From Methylococcus mesophilus (GTDB taxonomy: Bacteria > Pseudomonadota > Gammaproteobacteria > Methylococcales > Methylococcaceae), in assembly GCF_026247885.1 (NCBI RefSeq), contig NZ_CP110921.1:3727501-3791500 (forward strand): a stretch of 64,000 nucleotides of DNA. The letters are read 5' to 3'. Within the stretch, counting starts at the first letter, position 1; each line of letters opens with the position of its first letter. Positions 1-9,730 of this stretch are shown here, piece after piece. Both the position numbers and the translations under genes were made by a program. The notes under the pieces are model-generated. The model searched no databases and had not been told where the DNA came from. It worked only from the letters and a program-made list of their open reading frames with translations.

Positions 1-1649
1 CGCTCGCCGAGAACTCGCCCGACAGCATCATGCGGTACGACCGGGATTGCCGCGTCGTTTATCTCAATCCCAGTCTGGAAAACACTCTGCTGTTTTCCGC
101 CAATGACATGGTCGGCAGGACGCCCACCGAGCTTCATCCCGGCGACGATCGTTTCGAGGCTTACGAGGGCAGGCTCAGAGCGGTCATCGCCACCGGCAAG
201 GCCGACGAAATAGAACTCCTGCTGCGGGGAACGCACAAAGGTCCCCGCCTGCTGCACATCCGCCTGGTGGCCGAGCGCGGTCCGGACGGCGAATGTATCG
301 GTGTGCTGGCCGTCGGCCGGGATATCACCGAGGTCGACGAATACCGGCGGCGGATCCAGCGCCTGGCGTTCTTCGATCCGCTCACGGATCTGCCCAACCG
401 GGCGCTGCTCAACGACCGCATCCGCCAGTGCCTCACCGACGCCGCCGGCCGGGGCAGCCAGTTCGGTCTGATGCTGCTCGATCTGGACCGCTTCAAGGAG
501 GTGAACGACACCCTCGGGCACAGCGCCGGCGACAGGCTCCTGTGCGAGGCCGCCCGGCGTTTGAATGCCTGCGTCCGCGGCTACGATACCGTGGCGCGGC
601 TGGGTGGCGACGAGTTCTCGATCCTGTTGCCAGTGGTGCGCGACCGGGGCGATCTCCACACCATTGCCGGCAGGATACTCGAGGCCTTCGGCGAAGCCTT
701 TACCATCGAAGGCAAGGAGATGTTCGTTTCGGTCAGCATCGGCATCGTCCTGCATGCGGAGGGCTGCTGTGATGCGGACAAGCTGTTCAAGCAGGCGGAC
801 TTGGCCATGTATCATGCCAAGAAGCAAGGCAGGAACAACTTCCAATTCTACGCCGAGGAACTCGCCGTCCGGGTGTCGGACCGTATGGCCATGGAAGGGG
901 CGCTGCGCAGGGCGCTCGGGAATGGCGAACTGGAACTGTACTATCAGCCGCAGGTGTCCTTGCCGGCCGGGCGCATCGTGGGCGCGGAGGCCTTACTGCG
1001 GTGGCGGCATCCGCAGGAAGGAATCGTGACACCCGACCGTTTCCTTCCCGTCGCGGAAGAAACGGGGTTCATCCGCGATCTGGGCCGCTGGGTCCTGGCG
1101 ACGGCCTGCCGCCGGGTCGTCGACTGGCACCGAACCATCGATTCTCCCTTCAAAGTCGCGGTGAATCTTTCCACCCGGCAATTCACCCGCAACGACCTGC
1201 CCGGTGAACTGCAACGCATCGTCCAGGACACCGGCTGCCGCCCGGAATGGCTGGAGCTCGAAATTACCGAGAGCCTGCTGCTCGGGAACGATTCCGAAGT
1301 CGGTGCGGCCTTGGAAGAGCTTCATGATATGGGCTTCGCCATTTCCATCGACGACTTCGGCACCGGCTATTCGGCCCTGAGCTATCTGAACCGTTTTCCG
1401 CTGGACCAGATCAAGATCGACCGTTCTTTCATCCAGGGTTTTCCCGCGCACAAGGAAAAGGCGGAGCTGGTCAAGGCCATCATTTCGATCGCGGGCGCCT
1501 TGCAGCTGGAGGTGATCGCGGAAGGCGTGGAGACGCCTAGCCAGGCGGAATACCTCTACGCCCAGGGCTGTCGGCTGGCGCAAGGGCACTTGTTCGGCAG
1601 ACCTGTGCCGCAGGACCGGTTCGAGCTGCTTCTGGCGGGCAGCGCCTGA
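1..1649 (+). CDS. PAS-GGDEF-EAL cyclic-di-GMP protein, 5' end missing
   Basis: The reading frame is already open at base 3 and reads LAENSPDSI before the first ATG at 30. The next gene has a matching PAS segment, so the start lies outside the window. Counting from the ATG, the remainder of a PAS domain covers residues 1-105, a GGDEF domain with intact GGDEF about residue 191, and an EAL domain from about 290 with EALLRW, ELEITES, DDFGTGYS and KIDRSF. An inhibitory-site RxxD (RGYD) lies five residues before GGDEF. Both catalytic domains look competent, so the protein could make or degrade cyclic-di-GMP; which activity dominates cannot be read from the sequence. It is a close paralogue of the next gene. 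Confidence 0.93.
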   Translation, partial: LAENSPDSIMRYDRDCRVVYLNPSLENTLLFSANDMVGRTPTELHPGDDRFEAYEGRLRAVIATGKADEIELLLRGTHKGPRLLHIRLVAERGPDGECIGVLAVGRDITEVDEYRRRIQRLAFFDPLTDLPNRALLNDRIRQCLTDAAGRGSQFGLMLLDLDRFKEVNDTLGHSAGDRLLCEAARRLNACVRGYDTVARLGGDEFSILLPVVRDRGDLHTIAGRILEAFGEAFTIEGKEMFVSVSIGIVLHAEGCCDADKLFKQADLAMYHAKKQGRNNFQFYAEELAVRVSDRMAMEGALRRALGNGELELYYQPQVSLPAGRIVGAEALLRWRHPQEGIVTPDRFLPVAEETGFIRDLGRWVLATACRRVVDWHRTIDSPFKVAVNLSTRQFTRNDLPGELQRIVQDTGCRPEWLELEITESLLLGNDSEVGAALEELHDMGFAISIDDFGTGYSALSYLNRFPLDQIKIDRSFIQGFPAHKEKAELVKAIISIAGALQLEVIAEGVETPSQAEYLYAQGCRLAQGHLFGRPVPQDRFELLLAGSA

Positions 1650-1679
1650 GCCCGCCTGTTTCCGGGACATTCACGCCGT

Positions 1680-4667
1680 ATGCTTGAGACGGAGGCTGAG
1701 TTGGAACCTAAGCAGGCCGCGGCATGGGACAACGTCATGTTCCGGACCATGATCGAGTGCTTCCAGGATCAGGTGGTGACGGTGCACGACATCGAAGACC
1801 GCGCACGCATCATCTACGCGAACGAAGCGGCCTGCCGCCATTTCGGCGTCGGTCTCGAAACCTTGCTGACCTGGTGCCCGCTGGATTTCGATCCCACACA
1901 GGACGAAGAATCCCTGAGCCTCTTCCTCGAACGGCATCGGCTAACGGGGGGAACGACGTTCGAGACGCTCCACAGAGTGGCGGGTGGGACGGAGATCCCC
2001 GTCGAAGTGACGGCGAACCTGTTCGAGCAGGAGGGAAAGACTCTGGCGGTCTGCATCAGCCGCGACCTGCGTCCCCGCCGCGAAGCCGAGGCGCGCATGA
2101 AGGAACTCGAGAGGCTTCAGGCTGAGCGGGAAGGTCTGGACCGTCTTGCCCGTTTTGCCCAGTGCGCACCGGGGTTCATGTATACCGTTGAGGCGCGCGC
2201 CGACGGAAGCCTGGCCATGACTTACGCCAGTTCCGGCGTGGAGGACATTCTCGGGCTGAGCGTGCAAGCGGTCCTGGAAGACATCGGCCACATTCACTCG
2301 CGCATCGTTCCGGAAGACCGCGACCGGATTCTTCGGCATAAGGCGATTTCGGCCCGCGAGCTGCTTCCGTACGAGGAGGAATACCGCATCCATCACCCGG
2401 TCAAGGGCGAGCGGTGGCTGGAGGCCCGGTCCGTGCCGGAGCGGCGGAAAGGCGGCGCCACCGTGTGGCATGGTTTTCTGGTCGACATCACCGAGCGAAG
2501 GCGGATGGAGGAGACGTTCCGGTTCATTGCCCAGCGCAGTTGGGCTACGGACGGCGAGGCATTCTTTTCCGCCATTGCGCATTACCTCGGCAAGACCCTC
2601 GGCGTCGATTACGTCGTGATCGACCGGCTGATCAGGGATTCCGAACTCGCCGAGACCGTCGCGCTGTACGCGCGGGGCGAGGATCTGCCCAATGTCTGCT
2701 ACACGCTTGCCGGAACGCCGTGCGAGAACGTCATGGGCCGCAGTCTGTGCTGTTTTCCCCGCCGGGTCCGTACGCTGTTTCCCGATGACCTCATGCTGCA
2801 GGATATGGGGGTGGAAAGCTACGCCGGCGTGCCGCTGTGGGATTCGGCGGGAACCGCGATCGGCCTGATCGCGGTGATGCACGGCAAGCCGATGGCGGAG
2901 ACGGAGTCCGTGACCGCCCTTCTGCAGCTCGTGGCGACCCGGGTCGCGGCGGCCCTGGAACGCGACCGCTCGGAGCGGCAGCTCAAGGCGCGCGAACAGG
3001 AGTTCCGTTCCCTGGTCGAGCACTCGCCCGACACCGTAGCCCGCTATGACCGGGACTGCCGCCGCATCTACGCCAACCCCAGGCTGGTGGCGGAGGCGGG
3101 TGTGCCTCTCTCGGAACTCTTGGGGAAAACGCCGGCCGAGTTCCCCGGCGGCGAAAGCGCCCGTGCCTACCAGGCGAAGATTCGGCAGGTTTTCGAAGCC
3201 GGTGTGCCGGAGGAGTTTGAGCTGAGCTGGAAAACGGCTCAGGGGAGCGACCTGGTCTCCCATGTCCGGCTGACGCCGGAGTTCGGGGTTGACGGCGAAG
3301 TCATGCACGCGCTGGCGGTCGGGCGGGACATCACCGAAATTGACGCTTATCGCCGGCGCATTCATCACATGGCTTTTTTCGACACCCTGACGGGGCTGCC
3401 GAACCGGGAAATGCTGAACAAGCGGATTCGGCAGGCCATGGATGCCGCTTCCGGCCCCGGCCGGCAGTTTGCCCTGATGATGCTGGACCTGGATCGCTTC
3501 AAGGAAATCAACGATACCCTGGGCCACGGGGTCGGCGACCTGCTGCTGGAAAAAGCCGCCTACCGTCTGCTGGGGGCCGTCCGCAGCGGCGATACGGTGG
3601 CGCGGCTGGGCGGCGACGAATTCGCAGTCCTGGTGCCGGACCCGGCCGGCGGCCAGGAACTCGCGACGCTGGCCGGCAGAATGCTCGGCGCCTTTGCCGA
3701 GCCTTTTCTGATCGAGGGCCGGGAGCTGTTCGTTTCCGCCAGCCTGGGCATCGCGCTTTACCCCAGGGACTGCACCGGAATCGAAACCTTGTTCCGCTAC
3801 GCCGATTCCGCCATGTATCACGCCAAGCGGCAGGGAAGGAACAACTTTCAGTTCTATTCAGCCGACCTCACGGCGCGCGCCTCGGAACGCATGCGAATCG
3901 AATCCGCCCTGCGCCGGGCGCTGGGGCGCGACGAACTGGAGCTGTACTTCCAATCGCAGATTGACATGACTTCCGGGACCATCGTCGGCGCCGAGGCGCT
4001 GCTTCGATGGAACAGGCTGGGGCATGGCGTCATGCTGCCGTGCAAGTTCATCCCGGTGGCGGAGGAAACCGGCCTGATCGTCGGTATCGGCGAGTGGGTG
4101 CTGGCCAGGGCCTGCGAGGCTGCCGTCGCCTGGAACGGCCGGCGCGAGCGTCCTCTTTCCGTTGCCGTGAACCTTTCCACCCGGCAGTTCATCCTGAACG
4201 ATCTTGCCGGCACCGTCCGGCGCATCCTCGACGAGACCGGCTGCCGGCCGGAATGGCTGGAGCTGGAAATCACCGAAAGCCTGCTGCTGGAAGACAGCAG
4301 GGAAATCCGATCGACGCTCGAAGCTTTCGACCGCATGGGACTGTCGATCGCCATCGACGACTTCGGTACCGGCTATTCCGCCTTGAGCTACCTGCATCGC
4401 TTTCCGGTGAAACGGATCAAGATAGACCGGTCTTTCGTCCACGGCGTTCCATCCGACCGCCGCAAATCGGAACTGGTCAAGGCCATGATCTCGATCTCTC
4501 AGGCACTGGGCCTGGAGGTGCTGGCGGAAGGCGTGGAAACCCCGCAACAGGCGGTTTATCTCCAGGCTCACGGCTGCCGGTTGGCGCAGGGCTATTTGTT
4601 CGGCGTACCGCAGCCGCTCCTGGCCTTCGATGCGTTGATGGGAGAGGACTGGAGCGCTTTTTCCTGA
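1680..4667 (+). CDS. PAS-PAS-GAF-PAS-GGDEF-EAL cyclic-di-GMP protein
   Basis: This 995-residue cytoplasmic signalling protein has no clear membrane segment. In order it shows a PAS domain (about 20-140), a second PAS (158-275, ending DITERRR), a GAF domain (about 279-430), a third PAS (about 441-560), GGDEF (motif about 643) and EAL (EALLRW about 770). The GGDEF is intact and is preceded by an RSGD inhibitory site. The EAL residues ELEITES, DDFGTGYS, KIDRSF and AEGVET are present. The third PAS-GGDEF-EAL part is closely similar to the preceding gene, 30 bp upstream, which indicates tandem duplication with extra sensor domains on this copy. The ligands of the sensor domains are unknown. Confidence 0.93.
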   Translation: MLETEAELEPKQAAAWDNVMFRTMIECFQDQVVTVHDIEDRARIIYANEAACRHFGVGLETLLTWCPLDFDPTQDEESLSLFLERHRLTGGTTFETLHRVAGGTEIPVEVTANLFEQEGKTLAVCISRDLRPRREAEARMKELERLQAEREGLDRLARFAQCAPGFMYTVEARADGSLAMTYASSGVEDILGLSVQAVLEDIGHIHSRIVPEDRDRILRHKAISARELLPYEEEYRIHHPVKGERWLEARSVPERRKGGATVWHGFLVDITERRRMEETFRFIAQRSWATDGEAFFSAIAHYLGKTLGVDYVVIDRLIRDSELAETVALYARGEDLPNVCYTLAGTPCENVMGRSLCCFPRRVRTLFPDDLMLQDMGVESYAGVPLWDSAGTAIGLIAVMHGKPMAETESVTALLQLVATRVAAALERDRSERQLKAREQEFRSLVEHSPDTVARYDRDCRRIYANPRLVAEAGVPLSELLGKTPAEFPGGESARAYQAKIRQVFEAGVPEEFELSWKTAQGSDLVSHVRLTPEFGVDGEVMHALAVGRDITEIDAYRRRIHHMAFFDTLTGLPNREMLNKRIRQAMDAASGPGRQFALMMLDLDRFKEINDTLGHGVGDLLLEKAAYRLLGAVRSGDTVARLGGDEFAVLVPDPAGGQELATLAGRMLGAFAEPFLIEGRELFVSASLGIALYPRDCTGIETLFRYADSAMYHAKRQGRNNFQFYSADLTARASERMRIESALRRALGRDELELYFQSQIDMTSGTIVGAEALLRWNRLGHGVMLPCKFIPVAEETGLIVGIGEWVLARACEAAVAWNGRRERPLSVAVNLSTRQFILNDLAGTVRRILDETGCRPEWLELEITESLLLEDSREIRSTLEAFDRMGLSIAIDDFGTGYSALSYLHRFPVKRIKIDRSFVHGVPSDRRKSELVKAMISISQALGLEVLAEGVETPQQAVYLQAHGCRLAQGYLFGVPQPLLAFDALMGEDWSAFS

Positions 4668-4769
4668 CCCCCGCCGTTGCAGGAGGCAGAGGCTGAAGGC
4701 TGCGACGCGGGGTTGTCATTTTTCCATGCTATTCAAGGAAGGATCACTACTACAGGAGGGAACGCCAAG

Positions 4770-5285
4770 ATGAACATGCTGCGTTTGTTGTGCTGGGCCG
4801 ATGCGCTGACCATCGCCAATCTGAGCTGCGGGGTGTCGGCGATATTCGCGGCTATCCAGGGACATCCGGAAATCGGCGCGGGGCTGATCGCGCTGGCGGT
4901 GGTCTGGGACTCGCTGGATGGCAAGGTGGCGGCCTGGACCCACCATACCGGCCGCGAGTTCGGCAAGCAGCTCGATTCGCTGGCCGATCTGGTCTCCTTC
5001 GGCGTATCGCCGGCCTGCCTGTTCTTCACCATGAGCGCGCCGTCCTGGCTGGCCGTGCCGCCGCTCCTGTTCTTCGTCGCCTGCGGCATGCTCAGGCTGG
5101 CGCGCTACAACATCTCCACGGGCAAAGGCTTCGAGGGGGTGCCGATCACGGTCAACGGCGTCCTGTTTCCGCTGCTCTACCTGCTGTCCGTGATTTTCCC
5201 GCCGAGCCTCAGCGCCTGGCCCCTCGTGTTTCTGGCGATGGGTCTGCTGATGGCTTCCGGCCTCAAGATCAGCCGATTGTTCTGA
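4770..5285 (+). CDS. pssA: CDP-alcohol phosphatidyltransferase, probable phosphatidylserine synthase
   Basis: The 171-residue protein is hydrophobic with several membrane segments. It carries a CDP-alcohol transferase signature at about residues 50-80: DG, then G, and the two aspartates of DSLAD followed by LVSFGVSPA. That last part is typical of PssA-type enzymes, which join CDP-diacylglycerol to serine at the inner membrane. The start is the ATG at 4770 because AGGAGGG lies 9 bases before it; an earlier TTG at 4677 has no such site. Two oddities: the usual arginine of DGxxAR is alanine (DGKVAA), and the spacing to the next glycine is one residue longer than the common pattern. PgsA-like use of another alcohol cannot be excluded. 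Confidence 0.8.
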   Translation: MNMLRLLCWADALTIANLSCGVSAIFAAIQGHPEIGAGLIALAVVWDSLDGKVAAWTHHTGREFGKQLDSLADLVSFGVSPACLFFTMSAPSWLAVPPLLFFVACGMLRLARYNISTGKGFEGVPITVNGVLFPLLYLLSVIFPPSLSAWPLVFLAMGLLMASGLKISRLF

Positions 5286-5362
5286 ACGCCACCTGTCCGG
5301 ATCATCCCATTCACCTGCGGGGCAGCCGTCTATCGCCATGGAATGGACATTTGTTATCTTCC

Positions 5363-5393
5363 AACTTAAGTTATTACATGTAATTTTACATGT
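5363..5393. promoter_or_regulatory. Two adjacent palindromes upstream of the propeller gene
   Basis: A perfect 10-bp palindrome (AACTTAAGTT, 5363-5372) is followed by an 18-bp dyad with arms ACATGTAA and TTACATGT around two bases (5376-5393). Both lie in an AT-rich patch about 100 bp before the start at 5492. They look like an operator or promoter region. No regulator gene is adjacent, so the binding protein is unknown. Confidence 0.4.
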
Positions 5394-5491
5394 GCCGACA
5401 GGGGGATTTCCGGTCTCTCCTGAAGCCCGCGGCGAGTCAAGGGCTTGGCGGCGTGTCTTGGCGTGTTCGACGTGGACGGAATGAGGTGGAG

Positions 5492-7627
5492 ATGATGACT
5501 TCGGTTTGGCAAAGGCGAGTGGGTGGGTTGGCGCTGATGTTGGGATTCGCCGGCGCGGCCGGCGCCGTCGGGGATTGCGCGGTGAACTGGACGGCCCGAA
5601 CTGCCTCGGGGGTGAGTTCGGCGCTCGAGTCGGTCGCGTGGTCCGGCACGCAGTTCGTGGCCGTGGGGGATGGTACCACGATAGCGACCAGCCCCGATGG
5701 CGTCACCTGGACGAAACGGCTGGTCGCCTGCGGGTCGGCTAATTTTCAGGACATCGCCTGGTCCGGCAGGCGGTTCGTCATGGTAGGCGCCGGCGGCTTG
5801 ATATGCAGCAGTGCCGACGGCGTCACATGGTCGTCGGTGACCGTGACGCCCGGCAACACAAATACCCTGTTTGCTGTCACTTGGGCGGGCAACCAATTCG
5901 TCGCCGGCGGGCAAAACGGTGTGGTGCTCACCAGCCTTGACGGCATCAATTGGACTAATCAGGGCTCAAAGACTTCTGCGACGATCAACGCGATATCCTG
6001 GTCCGGTGAGCGATGGGTGGCGGTGGGATCCGGGGGAGCCATTCTGACCAGCAGCGACGGCCTCAGCTGGCAGACCCAAACGTCCGGCACGACAAACAAC
6101 CTGAATGCCGTTGTCTGGTCTGGCAACAAATTCCTGGTGGTAGGGCAAAGCGGCAGGCTTCTCACCAGCGCCGACGGTGCCGCTTGGACCAGCGCGACTA
6201 TCAACGGCGGCAACAATCTCTTCGGCCTGGCCTGGTCCGGCGGCGAGTTCGTCGCCGTGGGGTTCGCGGGTTCGCTCATCAGCAGTGCCGACGGGGTGAA
6301 CTGGTCCTCGCGGACCTCCGGCGCGACGGGGAATCTCCGCTCCGTGACGTGGTCCGGCGAGCAGTTCCTGACGGTGGGACTTGGGGCGACCATCCGGGCC
6401 AGTGCCTGTCCCTGGGGCGACGGCCTCAGCCTGGCGAACGACCGCTGGACCCAGATCGGTCTGCCGGCGCTGCCGGACAATGCCACGGTGGCCGGCGTGT
6501 TCGGCGGCCTGACCGGCACCTACAACGTCGATTGGTCGGTATGGCGCTTTGACGCGGGGACCAACAGCTACGTCAACCTGCCGAGCACTTCGACCGCGAT
6601 GGATCAGAGCACGGGGTACTGGTTGAAGAGCATCAACGGTGCCGCCACGCCGAGCCTGGCCGGCACCGCCACCCCGTTGGCTACCGCTAACGCCAATTGT
6701 CCATCGGCGGGAGGCTGTTACGAACTCGCGCTGGTCCCGGATCCTAGCGGCGCCACCACCCGGGCCAATCTGGTCAGTTTCCCGCTGCCCTATCCGATCG
6801 GCTGGTGGGATGCCCGGATCGAGGTGGACGGTGTCGCCTACACGCCTTCCGCCGCAGAACTCGCAGGCTACGTCAGCAAGACCTACTACGTGTGGAACGG
6901 CAGCAGTTACGACAGCTATGACGACGTCACCGCCGGTGCCACCGGCATGCTGCAGCCCTGGCAGGGCATCTGGGTCACGGTGCTGCCGAACGCCGTCGAA
7001 CATACGGTCAAGCTGCTGATCCCGGCCATCCCCAAGGTCAGCCAGGCGCCCGCCGAGAGCCCTGCTTCGTGGGTCCTGCGGGCGCTGGACTGGCTCATTC
7101 CCGCGGCCATGGCGGACGCCGCTGTGCCCGCACGGGGTGCCAGGACTCCAGCCTATGGCGATGGGGCTGTCCGGGACGACTGGTATGTGCGCTTCGTCGT
7201 CGAAGCGCCCGAGGAGAAATTGGCTGATCGCAATACCCTGCTCGGTCAGCTCCACGATACGCTGGCGGGTTTCGATGCGCACGACCTCCCGGCTCTGGCT
7301 CCGTTCGGTGCGCCTTATCTCAGCGCCGTTCTGCCTCACCCGGAATGGGGCGAACACGCCGGGGACTACAACTCGGACTACCGTCCGGTGCCCGCCGGGC
7401 TTGGCACCGACCGCTGGGAACTGCGGATCGACACCGACCGTGCGCGCAAAGTGCGGCTGCGTTGGGAAGGGCCCGATGCCGTCCTCCGTCGCTCGGTGTT
7501 GATCGATGGGGCCACGGGCCGGCGTTACAACGCGGCTTCCGCCCGTCTCAAGCGCGACGGGCTCTGGCTGGAACTGAGCACGGGCGGCCACCGGTTTAGC
7601 TGGGTCTACAAGGGAGGCCGGAAGTAA
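5492..7627 (+). CDS. Secreted protein with seven propeller-type W-SG repeats
   Basis: The protein has 711 residues. The start chosen is the ATG at 5492, behind GAGGTGGAG; it gives a signal peptide with an alanine-rich end (about residues 1-26). An upstream in-frame ATG at 5390 would bury that signal. Residues about 45-340 hold seven repeats of about 42 residues, each with WSG, F-VAVG, a glycine pair, TS-DG and W, the pattern of BNR/YCF48-like beta-propellers. The C-terminal 370 residues have two aromatic-rich blocks (around WSVWRF and YYVWNG) and a hydrophobic alanine-rich stretch, and I do not recognise them. It probably acts outside the inner membrane. Its function is unknown and it sits alone between convergent neighbours. 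Confidence 0.75.
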   Translation: MMTSVWQRRVGGLALMLGFAGAAGAVGDCAVNWTARTASGVSSALESVAWSGTQFVAVGDGTTIATSPDGVTWTKRLVACGSANFQDIAWSGRRFVMVGAGGLICSSADGVTWSSVTVTPGNTNTLFAVTWAGNQFVAGGQNGVVLTSLDGINWTNQGSKTSATINAISWSGERWVAVGSGGAILTSSDGLSWQTQTSGTTNNLNAVVWSGNKFLVVGQSGRLLTSADGAAWTSATINGGNNLFGLAWSGGEFVAVGFAGSLISSADGVNWSSRTSGATGNLRSVTWSGEQFLTVGLGATIRASACPWGDGLSLANDRWTQIGLPALPDNATVAGVFGGLTGTYNVDWSVWRFDAGTNSYVNLPSTSTAMDQSTGYWLKSINGAATPSLAGTATPLATANANCPSAGGCYELALVPDPSGATTRANLVSFPLPYPIGWWDARIEVDGVAYTPSAAELAGYVSKTYYVWNGSSYDSYDDVTAGATGMLQPWQGIWVTVLPNAVEHTVKLLIPAIPKVSQAPAESPASWVLRALDWLIPAAMADAAVPARGARTPAYGDGAVRDDWYVRFVVEAPEEKLADRNTLLGQLHDTLAGFDAHDLPALAPFGAPYLSAVLPHPEWGEHAGDYNSDYRPVPAGLGTDRWELRIDTDRARKVRLRWEGPDAVLRRSVLIDGATGRRYNAASARLKRDGLWLELSTGGHRFSWVYKGGRK

Positions 7628-7676
7628 ACCGGCCGCCTGGACGACGAAACCTTGCGTCCGGATCTCGCTTTGTTCG

Positions 7677-7997
7677 CTAGTCCCAGCGGGCGTCGCGCAC
7701 CCGGACCATCCCGCCTTCCACGCGGACGGCAAAGCAGGTGAGGTCTTCGTAGGCCGGCGGCGCCAGGACCTTGCCGGTCTTGAGGCAGAAGCGGGCGCCG
7801 TGGCGGGGGCAGGTGATTTCGCCGCCGGCCAGCCGGCCGCTGGCAATCTCGGCGCCGTCGTGGGTGCAGGCGTCCTCGATGGCGTAGAACTCGCCGCCCA
7901 GCTTGAATACGGCGACGGGGATGCCGTCGAGATCGGCAACGACATGCCCGCCTTCTGGAAAGCTGTCCGCCGGCGCTACGTCGATCCAGTCGCTCAT
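7677..7997 (-). CDS. Rieske-type [2Fe-2S] ferredoxin
   Basis: This 106-residue soluble protein is a single Rieske domain. The cluster ligands are CTHDG (about residue 41, C-x-H) and CPRHG (about 63, C-x2-H). It resembles ferredoxin components of oxygenases and the small subunit of nitrite reductase (NirD-like). The start is the ATG giving MSDW; an upstream in-frame extension is the out-of-frame shadow of sufU. It follows sufU by 13 bp on the same strand and is the last gene of the SUF operon, which suggests a role in cluster assembly or in receiving a cluster. Its electron partner is not evident. Confidence 0.88.
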   Translation of the reverse strand: MSDWIDVAPADSFPEGGHVVADLDGIPVAVFKLGGEFYAIEDACTHDGAEIASGRLAGGEITCPRHGARFCLKTGKVLAPPAYEDLTCFAVRVEGGMVRVRDARWD

Positions 7998-8010
7998 CGG
8001 GCTCGAGACC

Positions 8011-8465
<455 letters not shown>

Positions 8466-8466
<1 letters not shown>

Positions 8467-9716
8467 CAGCCGAATACCTCGATGACCTTGTGGATGCCTG
8501 CGATCAACGCGTCTACCTCTTCGAAAGTGTTGTAAAGCCCGAACGACGCCCGCGCCGTCGCGGGAACGCCGAAAAAGTCCATCACCGGCATGGCGCAGTG
8601 GTGCCCGGCGCGGATGGCGATGCCGAGGTGGTCGAGAATCGTGCCGATGTCGTGCGGATGGATGCGGTGCAGGGTGAACGACAGGATGGCGCCCTTGTCG
8701 GCGGCCTGGCCGAGCAGCTCTAAGCCCGGGATTCGCAGCGCCTGTTCAGTGGCGTAGGCCAGCAGCCGGTGTTCGTGCCCGGCGATGGTTTCGATGCCGA
8801 TCCCGTTGACATAGTCGATCGCCGCGCCCAGGGCGATGGCGTCGACGATGCTCGGCGTGCCGGCTTCAAACTTGTAGGGCAGGGTGTTGTATTCGGTCTT
8901 TTCGAAGGTCACCCGGCGGATCATGTCGCCGCCGCCCTGGTAGGGCGGCATCTTGTTCAGCAACTCTTCCTTGCCGTAAAGGATGCCGATGCCGGCGGGG
9001 CCGTACAGCTTGTGGCCGGAAAAGGCGTAGAAATCGCAGTCCAGCGCCTGCACGTCCACCGCCATGTGCGGAATCGCCTGGGCGCCGTCGACCAGGACCG
9101 GCACGCCGCGGCGATGGGCCTGCTCGATCAGCTTTTCGACCGGGTTGATCGTGCCGAGCGCGTTCGACATGTGCGTCACCGCCAGCAGCCGGGTGCGGTT
9201 CGACAGCAGGGCCTCGAACTGGTCCAGCACCAGCGCGCCGGTGCGGTCGATCGGGACGACCTTCAGCACGGCGCCGGTCTGTTCGCACAGCATCTGCCAG
9301 GGCACGATGTTGGAATGGTGCTCCATGGCCGTGATGAGGATCTCGTCCCCCGCCTTGAAGCGCGGCCGTCCGTAGGACTGGGCGACCAGGTTGATCGCCT
9401 CGGTGGTGCCGCGGGTGAAGACGATCTCGTGCGAGTGGCGGGCGTTGAGGTGGCGTTGCACCTTTTCGCGTGCCCCCTCGAACAGCTCCGTGGCGCGCTG
9501 GCTCAGGGTGTGCACGCCGCGGTGGACGTTGGCGTAGTCCTCCGTGTACACCTTGGCGATGCAGTCCAGCACCGCCTTGGGTTTCTGGGCGGTGGCGGCA
9601 TTGTCCAGGTAGACCAGCGGCTGGCCGTGAACCTGCTGTCCGAGAATCGGGAAGTCCTTCCTGATCCGGGCGGCGTCGAAAATCGGGACGGCGGCGGGGG
9701 CGGGGGCGGTGCTCAT
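8466..9716 (-). CDS. sufS: Cysteine desulfurase SufS
   Basis: This is a 416-residue class V aminotransferase-fold enzyme that takes sulfur from cysteine using pyridoxal phosphate. The lysine that holds the cofactor is in FSGHKLYGP (about residue 236) and the sulfur-carrying cysteine is in GHHCAMP (about 373). YLDNAATAQKP near the N terminus and ARASFGLYNT near the end match SufS/CsdA. The start is the ATG giving MSTAPAPA, 14 bp after the sufD stop; the longer frame upstream is the shadow of sufD. It overlaps sufU by one base. Confidence 0.95.
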
Positions 9717-9730
9717 GGCGACTTCTTGGC

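Noticed and set aside
1941-3821. Long minus-strand open frame opposite the second GGDEF-EAL gene
   Set aside because: It is the complement of well-supported coding sequence in high-GC DNA and has no domain motif.
5966-7945. 659-codon minus-strand frame opposite the propeller gene
   Set aside because: It lies opposite the repeats and its sequence is low complexity (proline, arginine, glycine).
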